Source: CALAED01 sp036555725 (GTDB taxonomy: Bacteria; Actinomycetota; Actinomycetes; Streptosporangiales; Streptosporangiaceae). From it: a stretch of 64,000 nt of DNA. The DNA is taken from NCBI GenBank assembly GCA_036555725.1, contig DATBKU010000068.1:49511-113510 (forward strand), written 5' to 3'. A program made the position numbers and the translations under genes. Below are positions 8,222-15,174 of the stretch, one piece after another; the first letter of the stretch is position 1; each line of letters opens with the position of its first letter. The notes under the pieces are model-generated. The model ran no database searches. It saw only the letters and a program-made list of their open reading frames with translations, and was not told where the DNA came from.

Positions 8222-8235
8222 TAGAACGTGTTATA
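8222..8235. promoter_or_regulatory. KstR-like operator box
   Basis: TAGAACGTGTTATA fits TnnAACnnGTTnnA exactly, with near two-fold symmetry. It lies 53 bp upstream of the GTG of the OB-fold gene at 8288. The following GAGCGGTCGCTTGG (8241-8254) is itself a partial inverted repeat and could be a second regulator site or part of the promoter. Confidence 0.6.
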
Positions 8236-8287
8236 AATTTGAGCGGTCGCTTGGTCAAGTGGAGAGCCGAGTTGTTGAGGAGCGCCT

Positions 8288-8746
8288 GTGGCCAAGGAGC
8301 GCCGTCCGGCCGTGGCCGGCTGGTTCACGACCGACCCGGCCGACGTCCGGCTCATCGGCACGCGCTGCACCGCGTGCGGCACGCCGTACTTCCCGCGTAA
8401 CGAGCTGGCCTGCCGCAACCCGGGCTGCACCGGCCCCAAGGACGGCTCCGAGCTCGCCGAGTGCCGGCTGTCCGGTCGCGGGCGGCTCTGGTCGTACGCC
8501 GACGCCCGCTACCAGCCGCCCTCGCCGTACGTGCCCGCCGACCCGTTTGTGCCGTACGCCGTCGCGGCCGTCGAGCTCGCCGACGAGCGCATGGTCGTTC
8601 TCGGCCAAGTGGTGCCCGAGGTCGGCGTCGACGACCTGGCCGTCGGCATGGAGATGGAGCTGACCCTCGGCACCCTGTACGAGGACGACGAGGCCGAGTA
8701 CCTCGTCTGGAAGTGGCGGCCCGTCCTGAGCGAGCCCGGCCGGTGA
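8288..8746 (+). CDS. Zn-ribbon/OB-fold (DUF35) protein, partner of the thiolase
   Basis: A 152-residue DUF35 protein. The N-terminal rubredoxin-like zinc ribbon has all four ligands, CTACGTPYFP then CRNPGC (about residues 28-48), followed by an OB-fold ending in LVWKWRPV. Such proteins bind acyl-CoA and form obligate complexes with thiolase-fold partners, as in ChsH2 with Ltp2 in steroid side-chain cleavage. The start is GTG 8288 after GAGGAG. The thiolase gene begins 25 bp downstream, so the two probably form one complex under the upstream KstR-like box. Confidence 0.85.
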   Translation: MAKERRPAVAGWFTTDPADVRLIGTRCTACGTPYFPRNELACRNPGCTGPKDGSELAECRLSGRGRLWSYADARYQPPSPYVPADPFVPYAVAAVELADERMVVLGQVVPEVGVDDLAVGMEMELTLGTLYEDDEAEYLVWKWRPVLSEPGR

Positions 8747-8771
8747 GCCGCCGCGAGCGGAGTGTGAGCAC

Positions 8772-9959
8772 ATGAATGCGGTCGCCGTCCTCGGCGTGGG
8801 GATGCACCCGTGGGGCAAGTGGGGGCGCAGTTTCGTGGAGTACGGCCTGGCGGCGGCGCGGGCGGCGCTCGCGGACGCGGGGCTGGCGTGGCCCGACATC
8901 CAGTACGTCGCGGGCGCCGACACGATCCGCAACGGCTACCCGGGGTTCGTCGCGGGCGCGACGTTCGGCCAGGCGCTCGGCTGGTCCGGTGCCCAGGTGG
9001 CCAGTTGCTACGCGGCGTGCGCGTCGGGCGCCCAGGCGATCAACGTGGCCCGGGCGCAGATCCTGGCCGGGCTATGTGACGTGGCGCTGGTGATCGGCGC
9101 CGACTCGACCCCCAAGGGCTTCTTCCGGCCCGTCGGCGGCGACCGTCCGGACGACCCCGACTGGCTGCGATTCCGGCTGCTCGGCGCGACCAACCCGATC
9201 TACTTCGCGCTGTATGCCCGGCGCCGGATGGCCCTGCACAGCGCGACCCTGGACGACTTCGCCGCCGTCAAGGTGAAGAACGCCCGGCACGGGCTGGCCA
9301 ACCCCAACGCGCGCTACCGCAAGGAGATCGCGCTGGAGGACGTACGGGAGTCGCCGGTCGTCGCCGACCCGCTGCGGCTGCTCGACATCTGCGCGACCAG
9401 CGATGGCGGCGCGGCGATCGTGTTGTCGTCCGTGGAGTACGCGGGCGCCCGCGGGGTGCCGGACGCCGTACGCATCCCCGCCCTGTCCACGGTGACGCCG
9501 ACCTTCCCCAAGACCGTCGTCGACCTGCCGGACTTCGCCACCGACTCCGCGACGGCCGTGCCCGAACCGGCCCGCCCGTTCCGGTCCGCGATCGCGTACG
9601 CCGCGTACGAGGAGGCGGGCATCGGCCCGGAGGACCTCTCCTTCGCCGAGGTGTACGACCTGTCGACCGCACTCGAACTCGACTGGTACGAGGACATCGG
9701 GCTGTGCGAGACCGGCGGCGCCGAAGACCTGCTGCGCTCCGGCGCCACCGCCCTGGGTGGCCGGATCCCGGTGAACCCCAGCGGCGGGCTGGCCTGCTTC
9801 GGCGAGGCCATCCCGGCCCAGGCGATCGCCCAGGTGTGCGAGCTGACGTGGCAGCTGCGCGGTCAGGCCGAGGGCCGTCAGGTCGACAACCCGCGCGCCG
9901 GCATCGCCGTCAACCAGGGCCTCTTCGGCCACGGCTCGGCCATCATCGCCACCCGCTGA
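8772..9959 (+). CDS. Thiolase-fold (SCP-x/lipid-transfer type) acyl-CoA lyase or acetyltransferase
   Basis: A 395-residue thiolase-superfamily protein starting MNAVAVLGVGMHPWGKWG. The nucleophile region SCYAACASGAQAI keeps the Cys at residue 83, NPSGG keeps the Asn-Pro motif, and the C-terminal NQGLFGHGSAII holds the last active-site loop. This is the SCP-x/Ltp branch, whose members act either as 3-ketoacyl-CoA thiolases or, when paired with a DUF35 protein, as retro-aldolases on branched side chains. The adjacent DUF35 gene supports the second option, while the retained Cys leaves the first open. Confidence 0.85.
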   Translation: MNAVAVLGVGMHPWGKWGRSFVEYGLAAARAALADAGLAWPDIQYVAGADTIRNGYPGFVAGATFGQALGWSGAQVASCYAACASGAQAINVARAQILAGLCDVALVIGADSTPKGFFRPVGGDRPDDPDWLRFRLLGATNPIYFALYARRRMALHSATLDDFAAVKVKNARHGLANPNARYRKEIALEDVRESPVVADPLRLLDICATSDGGAAIVLSSVEYAGARGVPDAVRIPALSTVTPTFPKTVVDLPDFATDSATAVPEPARPFRSAIAYAAYEEAGIGPEDLSFAEVYDLSTALELDWYEDIGLCETGGAEDLLRSGATALGGRIPVNPSGGLACFGEAIPAQAIAQVCELTWQLRGQAEGRQVDNPRAGIAVNQGLFGHGSAIIATR

Positions 9960-9993
9960 CGCCGCTGCGGGTGACCCGGACCGCACTGGCCGG

Positions 9994-10527
9994 TCAGCCC
10001 AGCCGTACCGGCAGGTCGTAGTAGCGGCGGACGCTGGAGCCGATGCGGGAGATGTCGGTGCCGTACACGTGGATCGACATGGCCACGTCGTCGCCCGTGT
10101 TGCGGACGCGGTGGATGTCGCCGGGCGGCGCGAACCCGCTGACCTCGCCGACGTGGTTGCGGTTCTCGCCGGCCGGGAGCAGGGCGGCGCCGTCGTCGGA
10201 GAGCGTGAACAGCTCCTCGTGCTCGACGCCCTGGATGACGACGAACGAACACCACGTGACGTGGTCGTGGATCGGCGTCACCTGGCCGGGCAGCCAGACC
10301 AGGCCGACTATGGAGAAGGCGCCGTCCGGTTCGGCATGCAGCAGGTGCGAGCGGTACTCCGAAAGGTCGCCCATGCGCTGCTCTGCGGTGAAGACATCGG
10401 GCGTCGGCAGGTTGCGGACGAGGGCCTCGGCCACTGCGGCGGCGGTGTCCCGCCAGGAGTCGTGCCGGTCCACGACGTCCCGAAGATCCGCGATCAGTCG
10501 CGGATCGACCATGGTCTGGGTCAGCAT
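9994..10527 (-). CDS. Cysteine dioxygenase-like cupin
   Basis: A 177-residue protein of the type I cysteine dioxygenase family. PIHDHVTWCSF (about residues 87-97) gives two iron-binding His, and PPGDIHRVRN supplies the third. Also visible is the conserved SIHVYGTDI. These non-heme Fe(II) enzymes oxidise thiols such as cysteine or 3-mercaptopropionate to sulfinates. Substrate choice cannot be read here. It is divergent from a LysR regulator, which probably controls it. Confidence 0.85.
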   Translation of the reverse strand: MLTQTMVDPRLIADLRDVVDRHDSWRDTAAAVAEALVRNLPTPDVFTAEQRMGDLSEYRSHLLHAEPDGAFSIVGLVWLPGQVTPIHDHVTWCSFVVIQGVEHEELFTLSDDGAALLPAGENRNHVGEVSGFAPPGDIHRVRNTGDDVAMSIHVYGTDISRIGSSVRRYYDLPVRLG

Positions 10528-10582
10528 CGGACTCTTCCCCCTCGTGGTTTGCTGTGCTCTTCAGGCTGCCCGAGATCCATCC

Positions 10583-10599
10583 ATAGGTCTAATGCCTAT
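10583..10599. promoter_or_regulatory. Inverted repeat in the LysR/dioxygenase intergenic region
   Basis: ATAGG-N7-CCTAT is centred in the 112-bp gap between the divergent cupin (start 10527) and LysR (start 10640) genes. A second small palindrome, TCTATAGA, lies about 12 bp further on (10611-10618). This AT-richer stretch contrasts with its surroundings and is a plausible LysR binding site. The symmetry is short, so this is a suggestion only. Confidence 0.4.
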
Positions 10600-10639
10600 T
10601 GACTTCCGGATCTATAGACGAGATCGATAAATTGCTCTC

Positions 10640-11536
10640 ATGCTGGACTTCACCCGGATTCGCGTGCTCGTCGAGGTCGCCCGCACCGGGTCGGTGACCG
10701 GCGCGGCGCGGGCCCTGCACTACTCCCAGCCGTCGGTCAGCCACCACCTGGCCCGGCTGGAGGCCGAGACCGGTGCCAAGCTCATCCAGCGGGCCGGGCG
10801 CGGCATCCGGCTCACCGAGGCGGGGCGGCAGCTGGCCGAGCGCGGCGCGGAGATCCTTGGCCGCCTCGACGCCGCCGAAACCGAGCTGGCCGCGCACGTG
10901 GGCCTGCGACAGGGCCGGGTGCGGCTGGCCGCCTTCCCGTCGGCACTGGGCACGTTCGTGCCCGCGGCCGCGGCCCGGCTGGCCGCCGACCATCCCGGCA
11001 TGGAGCTGCATCTCACCGAGGCCGAGCCGCCGGAGGCGGTACGCATGCTGCGCGCGGGCCACATCGACGTCGCGGTGATCTTCCGGTACGACGACAGCGC
11101 CCCCGAGGACGACGGCATCCGGATGCGCCCGCTGCTCGCCGATCCGACGTACCTCGTCTCGGCCGAGCCGCCGACGACCCGGCTCGCGGCCTACGCGGAC
11201 AGCCCGTGGATCGCCGGCTGCGACCGCTGCCGGCTGCACCTGCTGGAGCTGTGCGACGCCGCCGGCTTCGAGCCGCGGGTCTCCTTCACCACCGACGACT
11301 TCGTGGCCGTCCAGGCGATGGTCGCCGCCGGTCTCGGGGTCGCCACGCTGCCGGGGCTGGCCCTCGCGGCGGCCCGGCACTCCGGGGTACGTACGGTCGC
11401 GCTGCCGGACTCCCCGCGGTACGTGAGCGCCGCGACCTACGGGGCGCCGCCCGACCCGCCGGCCACGGCGGCGCTGCTCGACTCGCTGACCGAGGCGGCC
11501 GCGCTGAAGCTCAGCGAAGTGCCTGTACCTGCTTGA
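10640..11536 (+). CDS. LysR-family transcriptional regulator
   Basis: A 298-residue LysR regulator. The N-terminal winged HTH reads LDFTRIRVLVEVARTGSVTGAARALHYSQPSVSHHLARLE, and the rest is a periplasmic-binding-like effector domain (from about residue 90). It is divergent from the cysteine-dioxygenase-like gene with 112 bp between them, the usual LysR arrangement, so that gene is its likely target. Its 3' end overlaps the converging MarR gene by 26 bp. Confidence 0.9.
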   Translation: MLDFTRIRVLVEVARTGSVTGAARALHYSQPSVSHHLARLEAETGAKLIQRAGRGIRLTEAGRQLAERGAEILGRLDAAETELAAHVGLRQGRVRLAAFPSALGTFVPAAAARLAADHPGMELHLTEAEPPEAVRMLRAGHIDVAVIFRYDDSAPEDDGIRMRPLLADPTYLVSAEPPTTRLAAYADSPWIAGCDRCRLHLLELCDAAGFEPRVSFTTDDFVAVQAMVAAGLGVATLPGLALAAARHSGVRTVALPDSPRYVSAATYGAPPDPPATAALLDSLTEAAALKLSEVPVPA

Positions 11537-11981
11537 TGACGTCGGGCATCGCCTCGTTGTTGCCGCGGGCGAAGTGCAGCAGGGTCCGCAGCTGCTCGTC
11601 GCTGTAGCCGGCGAAGCGGGCCCGTACGGAGTCGGCGACCGGCTCGAAGTAGTCGGAGATGCGCGCGATCGCGTCGGGGACGAGTTCGACGATCACCCGG
11701 CGCCGGTCGTCGGGGTCGCGGGTCCGCCGTACGTATCCGGCCTTCTCCAGCCGGTCGATCACGGCGGTGACGGCGCCGCCGGTCGTGATGCTCATGGCCT
11801 GGGCCAGCCGTCCCGGGGTCATCGGGCCGTCGAGCGACAGCAGGTTGATGCATTGCAGGTCGGTGACGTTGAGACCGGCCTTGCTCGCGATCGTGTGATG
11901 GAGCAGCACCGTCCACATCGTGTTGCGCTGCATGGCGCTGCGCAGCTCGGCAACGAGTTGCTGCCGGTCCTCGCTTGGCAT
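11511..11981 (-). CDS. MarR-family transcriptional regulator
   Basis: A 156-residue MarR protein. The winged-helix core reads LTVTDLQCINLL..GPMTPGRLAQAMSITTGGAVTAVIDRLEKAGYVRRTRDPDDRR, including the DPDDRR wing. The ATG at 11981 has AAGGGG four bases upstream, so I prefer it over TTG 11996. Its target and ligand are unknown. It is the first gene to the left of the OmpA/lipoprotein operon but lies downstream of that operon's terminator, so it is transcribed separately. Confidence 0.88.
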   Translation of the reverse strand: MPSEDRQQLVAELRSAMQRNTMWTVLLHHTIASKAGLNVTDLQCINLLSLDGPMTPGRLAQAMSITTGGAVTAVIDRLEKAGYVRRTRDPDDRRRVIVELVPDAIARISDYFEPVADSVRARFAGYSDEQLRTLLHFARGNNEAMPDVIKQVQALR

Positions 11982-12043
11982 ACCGCCCCTTTTCAATATC
12001 TCCCAGATCGAGAGACTACCGGGCAGGAGAGCCGCCGCGCCGC

Positions 12044-12079
12044 CGACGGCCTGCCCTTTGCGTGGCGGGCAGGCCGTCG
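12044..12079 (-). terminator. Hairpin terminator of the lipoprotein/OmpA operon
   Basis: CGACGGCCTGCCC (12044-12056) and GGGCAGGCCGTCG (12067-12079) form a perfect 13-bp stem with a 10-base loop, 10 bp beyond the OmpA-family stop on the reverse strand. It has no T-run. Confidence 0.7.
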
Positions 12080-12088
12080 CCGGCGATG

Positions 12089-12634
12089 TTACGTCTGCCG
12101 GAAGGTGACTTCGACGCGCCGGTTCTTGGCCCGGCCCGGCGGGAAGTCCTTGCCCTTCGCCGTGTTCGGCGCCACCGGATCGGCCTCGCCGCGGCCGACC
12201 GAAACGATCGTCACAGCGCCCGCCCGCTTGGCCAGCTCCGTCTTGACCGCGGCCGCCCGCCGCCGCGACAGCAGCAGGTTGGCGGCCGGCGTGCCGATGC
12301 TGTCGGTGTAGCCCACGACCCGCACGGCTCCCGATGCGCTGCGCAGCCGGGCGGCGAGCTCGCCGATCTCGCGGCGGGCGGTTGCGGTGAGCGTCGCCCT
12401 GCCGAACTCGAACAGCACGTCGGCCGAGATCCGTACGGTGACAGTCCCGCCGGCGGCCTGCTCCTCCTTCAGCGGCAGGACGGCATCGGACAGATCGACG
12501 GCGCGTACGGCCGGGCCCACCTGCAGGTCGCGTACCGACTCCCGGACGTTCTGGTCCGGCACGTTCGGATCGGCGGCCGCCACGCCGGGTACCGCGATTG
12601 CGGCGAGCGCCGCGACCAGGGCTGCGCGCATCAT
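12089..12634 (-). CDS. OmpA-family peptidoglycan-binding protein
   Basis: A 181-residue protein. Residues 1-21 (MMRAALVAALAAIAVPGVAA) form a Sec signal peptide. The C-terminal OmpA domain includes VLFEFGRATLTATARREIGELA, VVGYTDSIGTPAANLLLSRRRAAAV and GRGEADPVAPN, which are the core and the peptidoglycan-contacting residues. Expected location is the cell exterior, bound to peptidoglycan. The ATG overlaps the upstream TGA as ATGA, so it is translationally coupled to the lipoprotein at 12631-13182 and probably works with it. Confidence 0.87.
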   Translation of the reverse strand: MMRAALVAALAAIAVPGVAAADPNVPDQNVRESVRDLQVGPAVRAVDLSDAVLPLKEEQAAGGTVTVRISADVLFEFGRATLTATARREIGELAARLRSASGAVRVVGYTDSIGTPAANLLLSRRRAAAVKTELAKRAGAVTIVSVGRGEADPVAPNTAKGKDFPPGRAKNRRVEVTFRQT

Positions 12635-13182
12635 CGAGTCACCGGGACGTTGCGGAACGGCGGCCACTGACCGAAGACGACGTCGACCGCACGGACGCCC
12701 GCCGGCGGCGCGGCGAACGTGTAGGTCTGCACGTTCGGCTGCCCGTTGCGCAGGTGCACGTAGATGTAGTCGGGCTGCAACTGCTTGCCGGACGAGTCCT
12801 TCACGACCACGTACCGCTTCAGGTTGATCGTGTCGATCAGCGACACGTCCGGGTCGGTGTTGCCGTTCAGCTCGTAGACATTGGGCGAGGTGTCGCCGGG
12901 CACCCGCGGCGTGATCGACAGCGTGAGATCGGCCAGTTTGCCCACGACCCGCAGCTCGACGATGCCGATCTCGACCTTCGCGCCCTTGGCCGCCTGGGAA
13001 TCGAACGTCGCCTTGGCGATCACCTTGTTGGGGTCGACGGTCGCCACCGCCCCGACCGGCCGGCCCGCCTCTGTCTTCGGGCCGCCGTCCTTTCCCTTGT
13101 CGTCGTTGCCGAACGACACACATCCCGTCAAGCCCACGACCAGCGCCACAGCCGCGGGAGCCACCTTCCAGACCCTGTTCAC
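12631..13182 (-). CDS. Secreted lipoprotein of unknown function
   Basis: A 183-residue protein. I start it at GTG 13182 because GAGGAG lies just upstream and the signal peptide follows at once: basic NRVWK, hydrophobic core, then lipobox LTGC (Cys about 20). The linker is charged (DDKGKDGGPK). The remainder is beta-rich, with VEIGIVELRVVGKLADLTLSITPRV. It is the first gene of a two-gene operon with the OmpA protein. I do not recognise the domain; it may be an envelope-anchoring partner. Confidence 0.75.
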   Translation of the reverse strand: MNRVWKVAPAAVALVVGLTGCVSFGNDDKGKDGGPKTEAGRPVGAVATVDPNKVIAKATFDSQAAKGAKVEIGIVELRVVGKLADLTLSITPRVPGDTSPNVYELNGNTDPDVSLIDTINLKRYVVVKDSSGKQLQPDYIYVHLRNGQPNVQTYTFAAPPAGVRAVDVVFGQWPPFRNVPVTR

Positions 13183-13263
13183 CAGCTCTTCTCCTCGATC
13201 AGCGGGGATCATGAGAAGAAGACGTAGCCCCCCATCGCCCGGTTCGCTTGTGTGCAATACACC

Positions 13264-13438
13264 TCAGTCCTCCAACAGGGCGGACGTGTCGAAGATGAAA
13301 TCGACCGGTTCGGGGATGTGCAGCTTCTCCCCTTCTCCACCGAGGCCGATCGCGCGTAGCGGCCCTCCTTGGGTTCACTGAACACGGTCACGGTCGCCGG
13401 ATCACACGGCGAGTCGCCTCTGCGGAGAGTGCGGCTCT
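13264..13438 (-). pseudogene. Uma2 (DUF820) family endonuclease C-terminal relic with frameshift
   Basis: On the reverse strand one frame reads CDPATVTVFSEPKEGRYARSASV. After a one-base frame change near 13330 the sequence continues GEKLHIPEPVDFIFDTSALL and then ED before a stop at 13264. Joined, this matches the C-terminal end of Uma2/DUF820 proteins (tVtVy, pGe, lPepvd, lDtsaLl). The N-terminal nuclease part, including its catalytic residues, is absent; the KDPG aldolase stop follows directly. Actinomycetes carry many such genes that come and go. Identification is by motif only. Confidence 0.6.
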
Positions 13439-14041
13439 TCAGGCGACTTTGATCAAGTCGGCCAGGAGGTCGATTTGGGCGGGGTCGGCGAGGGCGGAGC
13501 CGACTGCGACGACGCGGGCGCCGGCGCCGAGGAAGTTGGGGGCGGCATGAGCGTCCAGGCCGCCCGTCGCGACCAGGTTGAGCTGCGGGAACGGGCCGGA
13601 CACGGCCTTGAACCAGTCGGGCCCGAGGGCGACCGCGGGGAAGGCCTTGAGCCAGGTGAGGCCGTGCCGGAGGGCCAACTGGATCTCGCTCGGGGTGGCG
13701 ATGCCCGGCAGGTGCGGGAGGCCGGCGGCGGTGGAGGCGGCGAGGACGGCGGGGTCGAAGCCGGGCGCGACGGTGAAGATCGCCCCCGCCCCGGCGACCG
13801 CGGTCACCTGCTCCAGGGTGATCACGGTGCCGGCACCCACCGTACGGCCGCGTTCGGCGCCCGCGGCGATGGCGGCGCGGAGGGCCGGCAGCGCGTCCGG
13901 CGTCTGCACGGGGACCTCGACCAGGTCGATGCCGAGATCCCAGGCGCGGGAGGCCATGTCCACGGTCTCGCGTTCGGGCAGGCCGCGCAGGATCGCCATG
14001 ATCCGCTGCGCGCCGAATATCTCGTCGAAGCCCTGGGGCAT
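13439..14041 (-). CDS. eda: 2-dehydro-3-deoxy-phosphogluconate (KDPG)/4-hydroxy-2-oxoglutarate aldolase
   Basis: A 200-residue class I aldolase. The (beta/alpha)8 pattern includes IMAILRG, Glu in LVEVPVQTP, GAGTVI, APGFDP, LPGIATPSE and the Schiff-base Lys in WLKAFPA. It cleaves KDPG to pyruvate and glyceraldehyde 3-phosphate in the cytoplasm. AAGGAGG precedes the ATG. It lies 17 bp after the KDG kinase gene, so the two form an operon for breakdown of 2-keto-3-deoxygluconate, as from uronic or aldonic acids. Confidence 0.9.
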   Translation of the reverse strand: MPQGFDEIFGAQRIMAILRGLPERETVDMASRAWDLGIDLVEVPVQTPDALPALRAAIAAGAERGRTVGAGTVITLEQVTAVAGAGAIFTVAPGFDPAVLAASTAAGLPHLPGIATPSEIQLALRHGLTWLKAFPAVALGPDWFKAVSGPFPQLNLVATGGLDAHAAPNFLGAGARVVAVGSALADPAQIDLLADLIKVA

Positions 14042-14058
14042 GTCGATTCCTCCTTGAC

Positions 14059-15030
14059 TCAGCAGGCGAGGGCGGGCCACTGCTCGTCGGCGGCGGCGAG
14101 CATGCGGTCGCGGGTGGCGGGCGGCGGGAAGACGGCGAGGTCGCCGACGCAGCCGAGGGCGGCGGCGGCCGTGATGTGGCCGAGCCGGAGCCGGTCGCGG
14201 ACCGGCCGCTCGTCCAGCAGGCCGGACAGGAAGCCGGCGGCGAACGCGTCGCCGGCGCCCACCGGCTCGACCACGTCGATCTTCAGGGACGGTACGAACG
14301 TACGGCGGTCGCCTTCGTAGCAGGTGGCGCCGTGCTCGGCGTCCTTGATCACGAGGCAGGGCACGTCGGGCAGCAGGGCCCGGATGTCGTCTGCGGTGTG
14401 CGCCTCCCACAGCGTCTCCGCCTCGTCCCGTCCGGCGAAGACGACGTCGGCGCGGCGCGCCAGCGACAGCAGGACGTCCGCTGCCTGGGCCGGCGTCCAC
14501 AGCGCGGGCCGGTGATTGACATCGAAGCTCACCAGCGGCCCGCCGGGCACGCGCTCGGACAGCAGCCGTTCGACCAGCGCGGCGCAGGACGGCGAGAGCA
14601 CGGGCGTGATCCCGGACAGGTGGACGAGCCGGGACGCGCGCCCCCGTACGAACTCCGCGTGCTCGGGCCCCATCGCGGCGGCGGCCGAGCCCTTGCGGTA
14701 GTAGCGCACCGTCGTCCGCTCGACGCCCGGGTCCTTGAAGTACACCCCGGTGGGCAGCGCGGGGTCGATCTCGACGTCGCGGATGTCGACCCCGTGGCCC
14801 GCCAGCGTACGGGTGATGATCCGGCCGAACGGGTCGTCGCCGACCCGCCCCAGCCACGCGGCGTGGTGGCCGAGCTGGGCGAGCCCGCAGGCCACGTTCG
14901 ACTCGGCGCCGCCGACCTCCATGGTCAGCTGCGGCCGGTCGACCAGCGGGGCCGGGATGACCGGTGTCAGCATCACCATGGTCTCGCCGGCGCACACCAC
15001 GTCCGGGCGGCCATCGCTGTCTGCCGGCAT
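14059..15030 (-). CDS. kdgK: 2-dehydro-3-deoxygluconokinase (PfkB family)
   Basis: A 323-residue PfkB sugar kinase. Signatures are GGAESNVACGLAQLG near the N-terminus and the anion-hole/catalytic motif EPVGAGDAFAAGFLSG (catalytic Asp) near residue 250. Pairing with the KDPG aldolase downstream identifies the likely substrate as 2-keto-3-deoxygluconate, made into KDPG. No upstream dehydratase, transporter or regulator for a uronate pathway lies beside it, so the source of KDG is not visible in the window. Confidence 0.87.
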   Translation of the reverse strand: MPADSDGRPDVVCAGETMVMLTPVIPAPLVDRPQLTMEVGGAESNVACGLAQLGHHAAWLGRVGDDPFGRIITRTLAGHGVDIRDVEIDPALPTGVYFKDPGVERTTVRYYRKGSAAAAMGPEHAEFVRGRASRLVHLSGITPVLSPSCAALVERLLSERVPGGPLVSFDVNHRPALWTPAQAADVLLSLARRADVVFAGRDEAETLWEAHTADDIRALLPDVPCLVIKDAEHGATCYEGDRRTFVPSLKIDVVEPVGAGDAFAAGFLSGLLDERPVRDRLRLGHITAAAALGCVGDLAVFPPPATRDRMLAAADEQWPALAC

Positions 15031-15117
15031 TCAGCTCCCTTCTCCGCCGATCGGGGCGAACCGTACCCGACGCGACCGATCACTCCGATTGTCTCTTACG
15101 TGAGAACGGAGCCGACA

Positions 15118-15168
15118 TGATCATGCACCCGGCCGCCGGGGTTGCTCGGAAAACCGGGTGCATGATCA
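15118..15168 (-). terminator. Perfect 15-bp inverted repeat between catabolic and kdgK operons
   Basis: TGATCATGCACCCGG (15118-15132) pairs exactly with CCGGGTGCATGATCA (15154-15168), loop 21 bases. With a 2-base bulge the pairing extends by four more. It lies 6 bp beyond the acyl-CoA synthetase stop (15175) and upstream of kdgK. Position favours a terminator for the large reverse-strand operon. There is no T-run, and the unusual AT-containing outer stem resembles dispersed repeat elements. Confidence 0.6.
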
Positions 15169-15174
15169 CATGTC

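Noticed and set aside
4878..8258. 1126-codon reverse-strand open frame
   Set aside because: Only its last 264 codons (from ATG 5672) are a real SDR. The rest is the reverse of SDR, LLM and HesB-like genes and has a shadow composition rich in Arg, Gly, Val and Asp.
13209..13391. 60-codon reverse-strand open frame taken as a small gene
   Set aside because: It covers the first frame of the Uma2 relic, then runs out of frame; the protein-like signal moves to another frame.
13439..15030. Complete uronate or Entner-Doudoroff operon around kdgK-eda
   Set aside because: Only kinase and aldolase are present; no dehydratase, dehydrogenase, transporter or regulator for the pathway adjoins.
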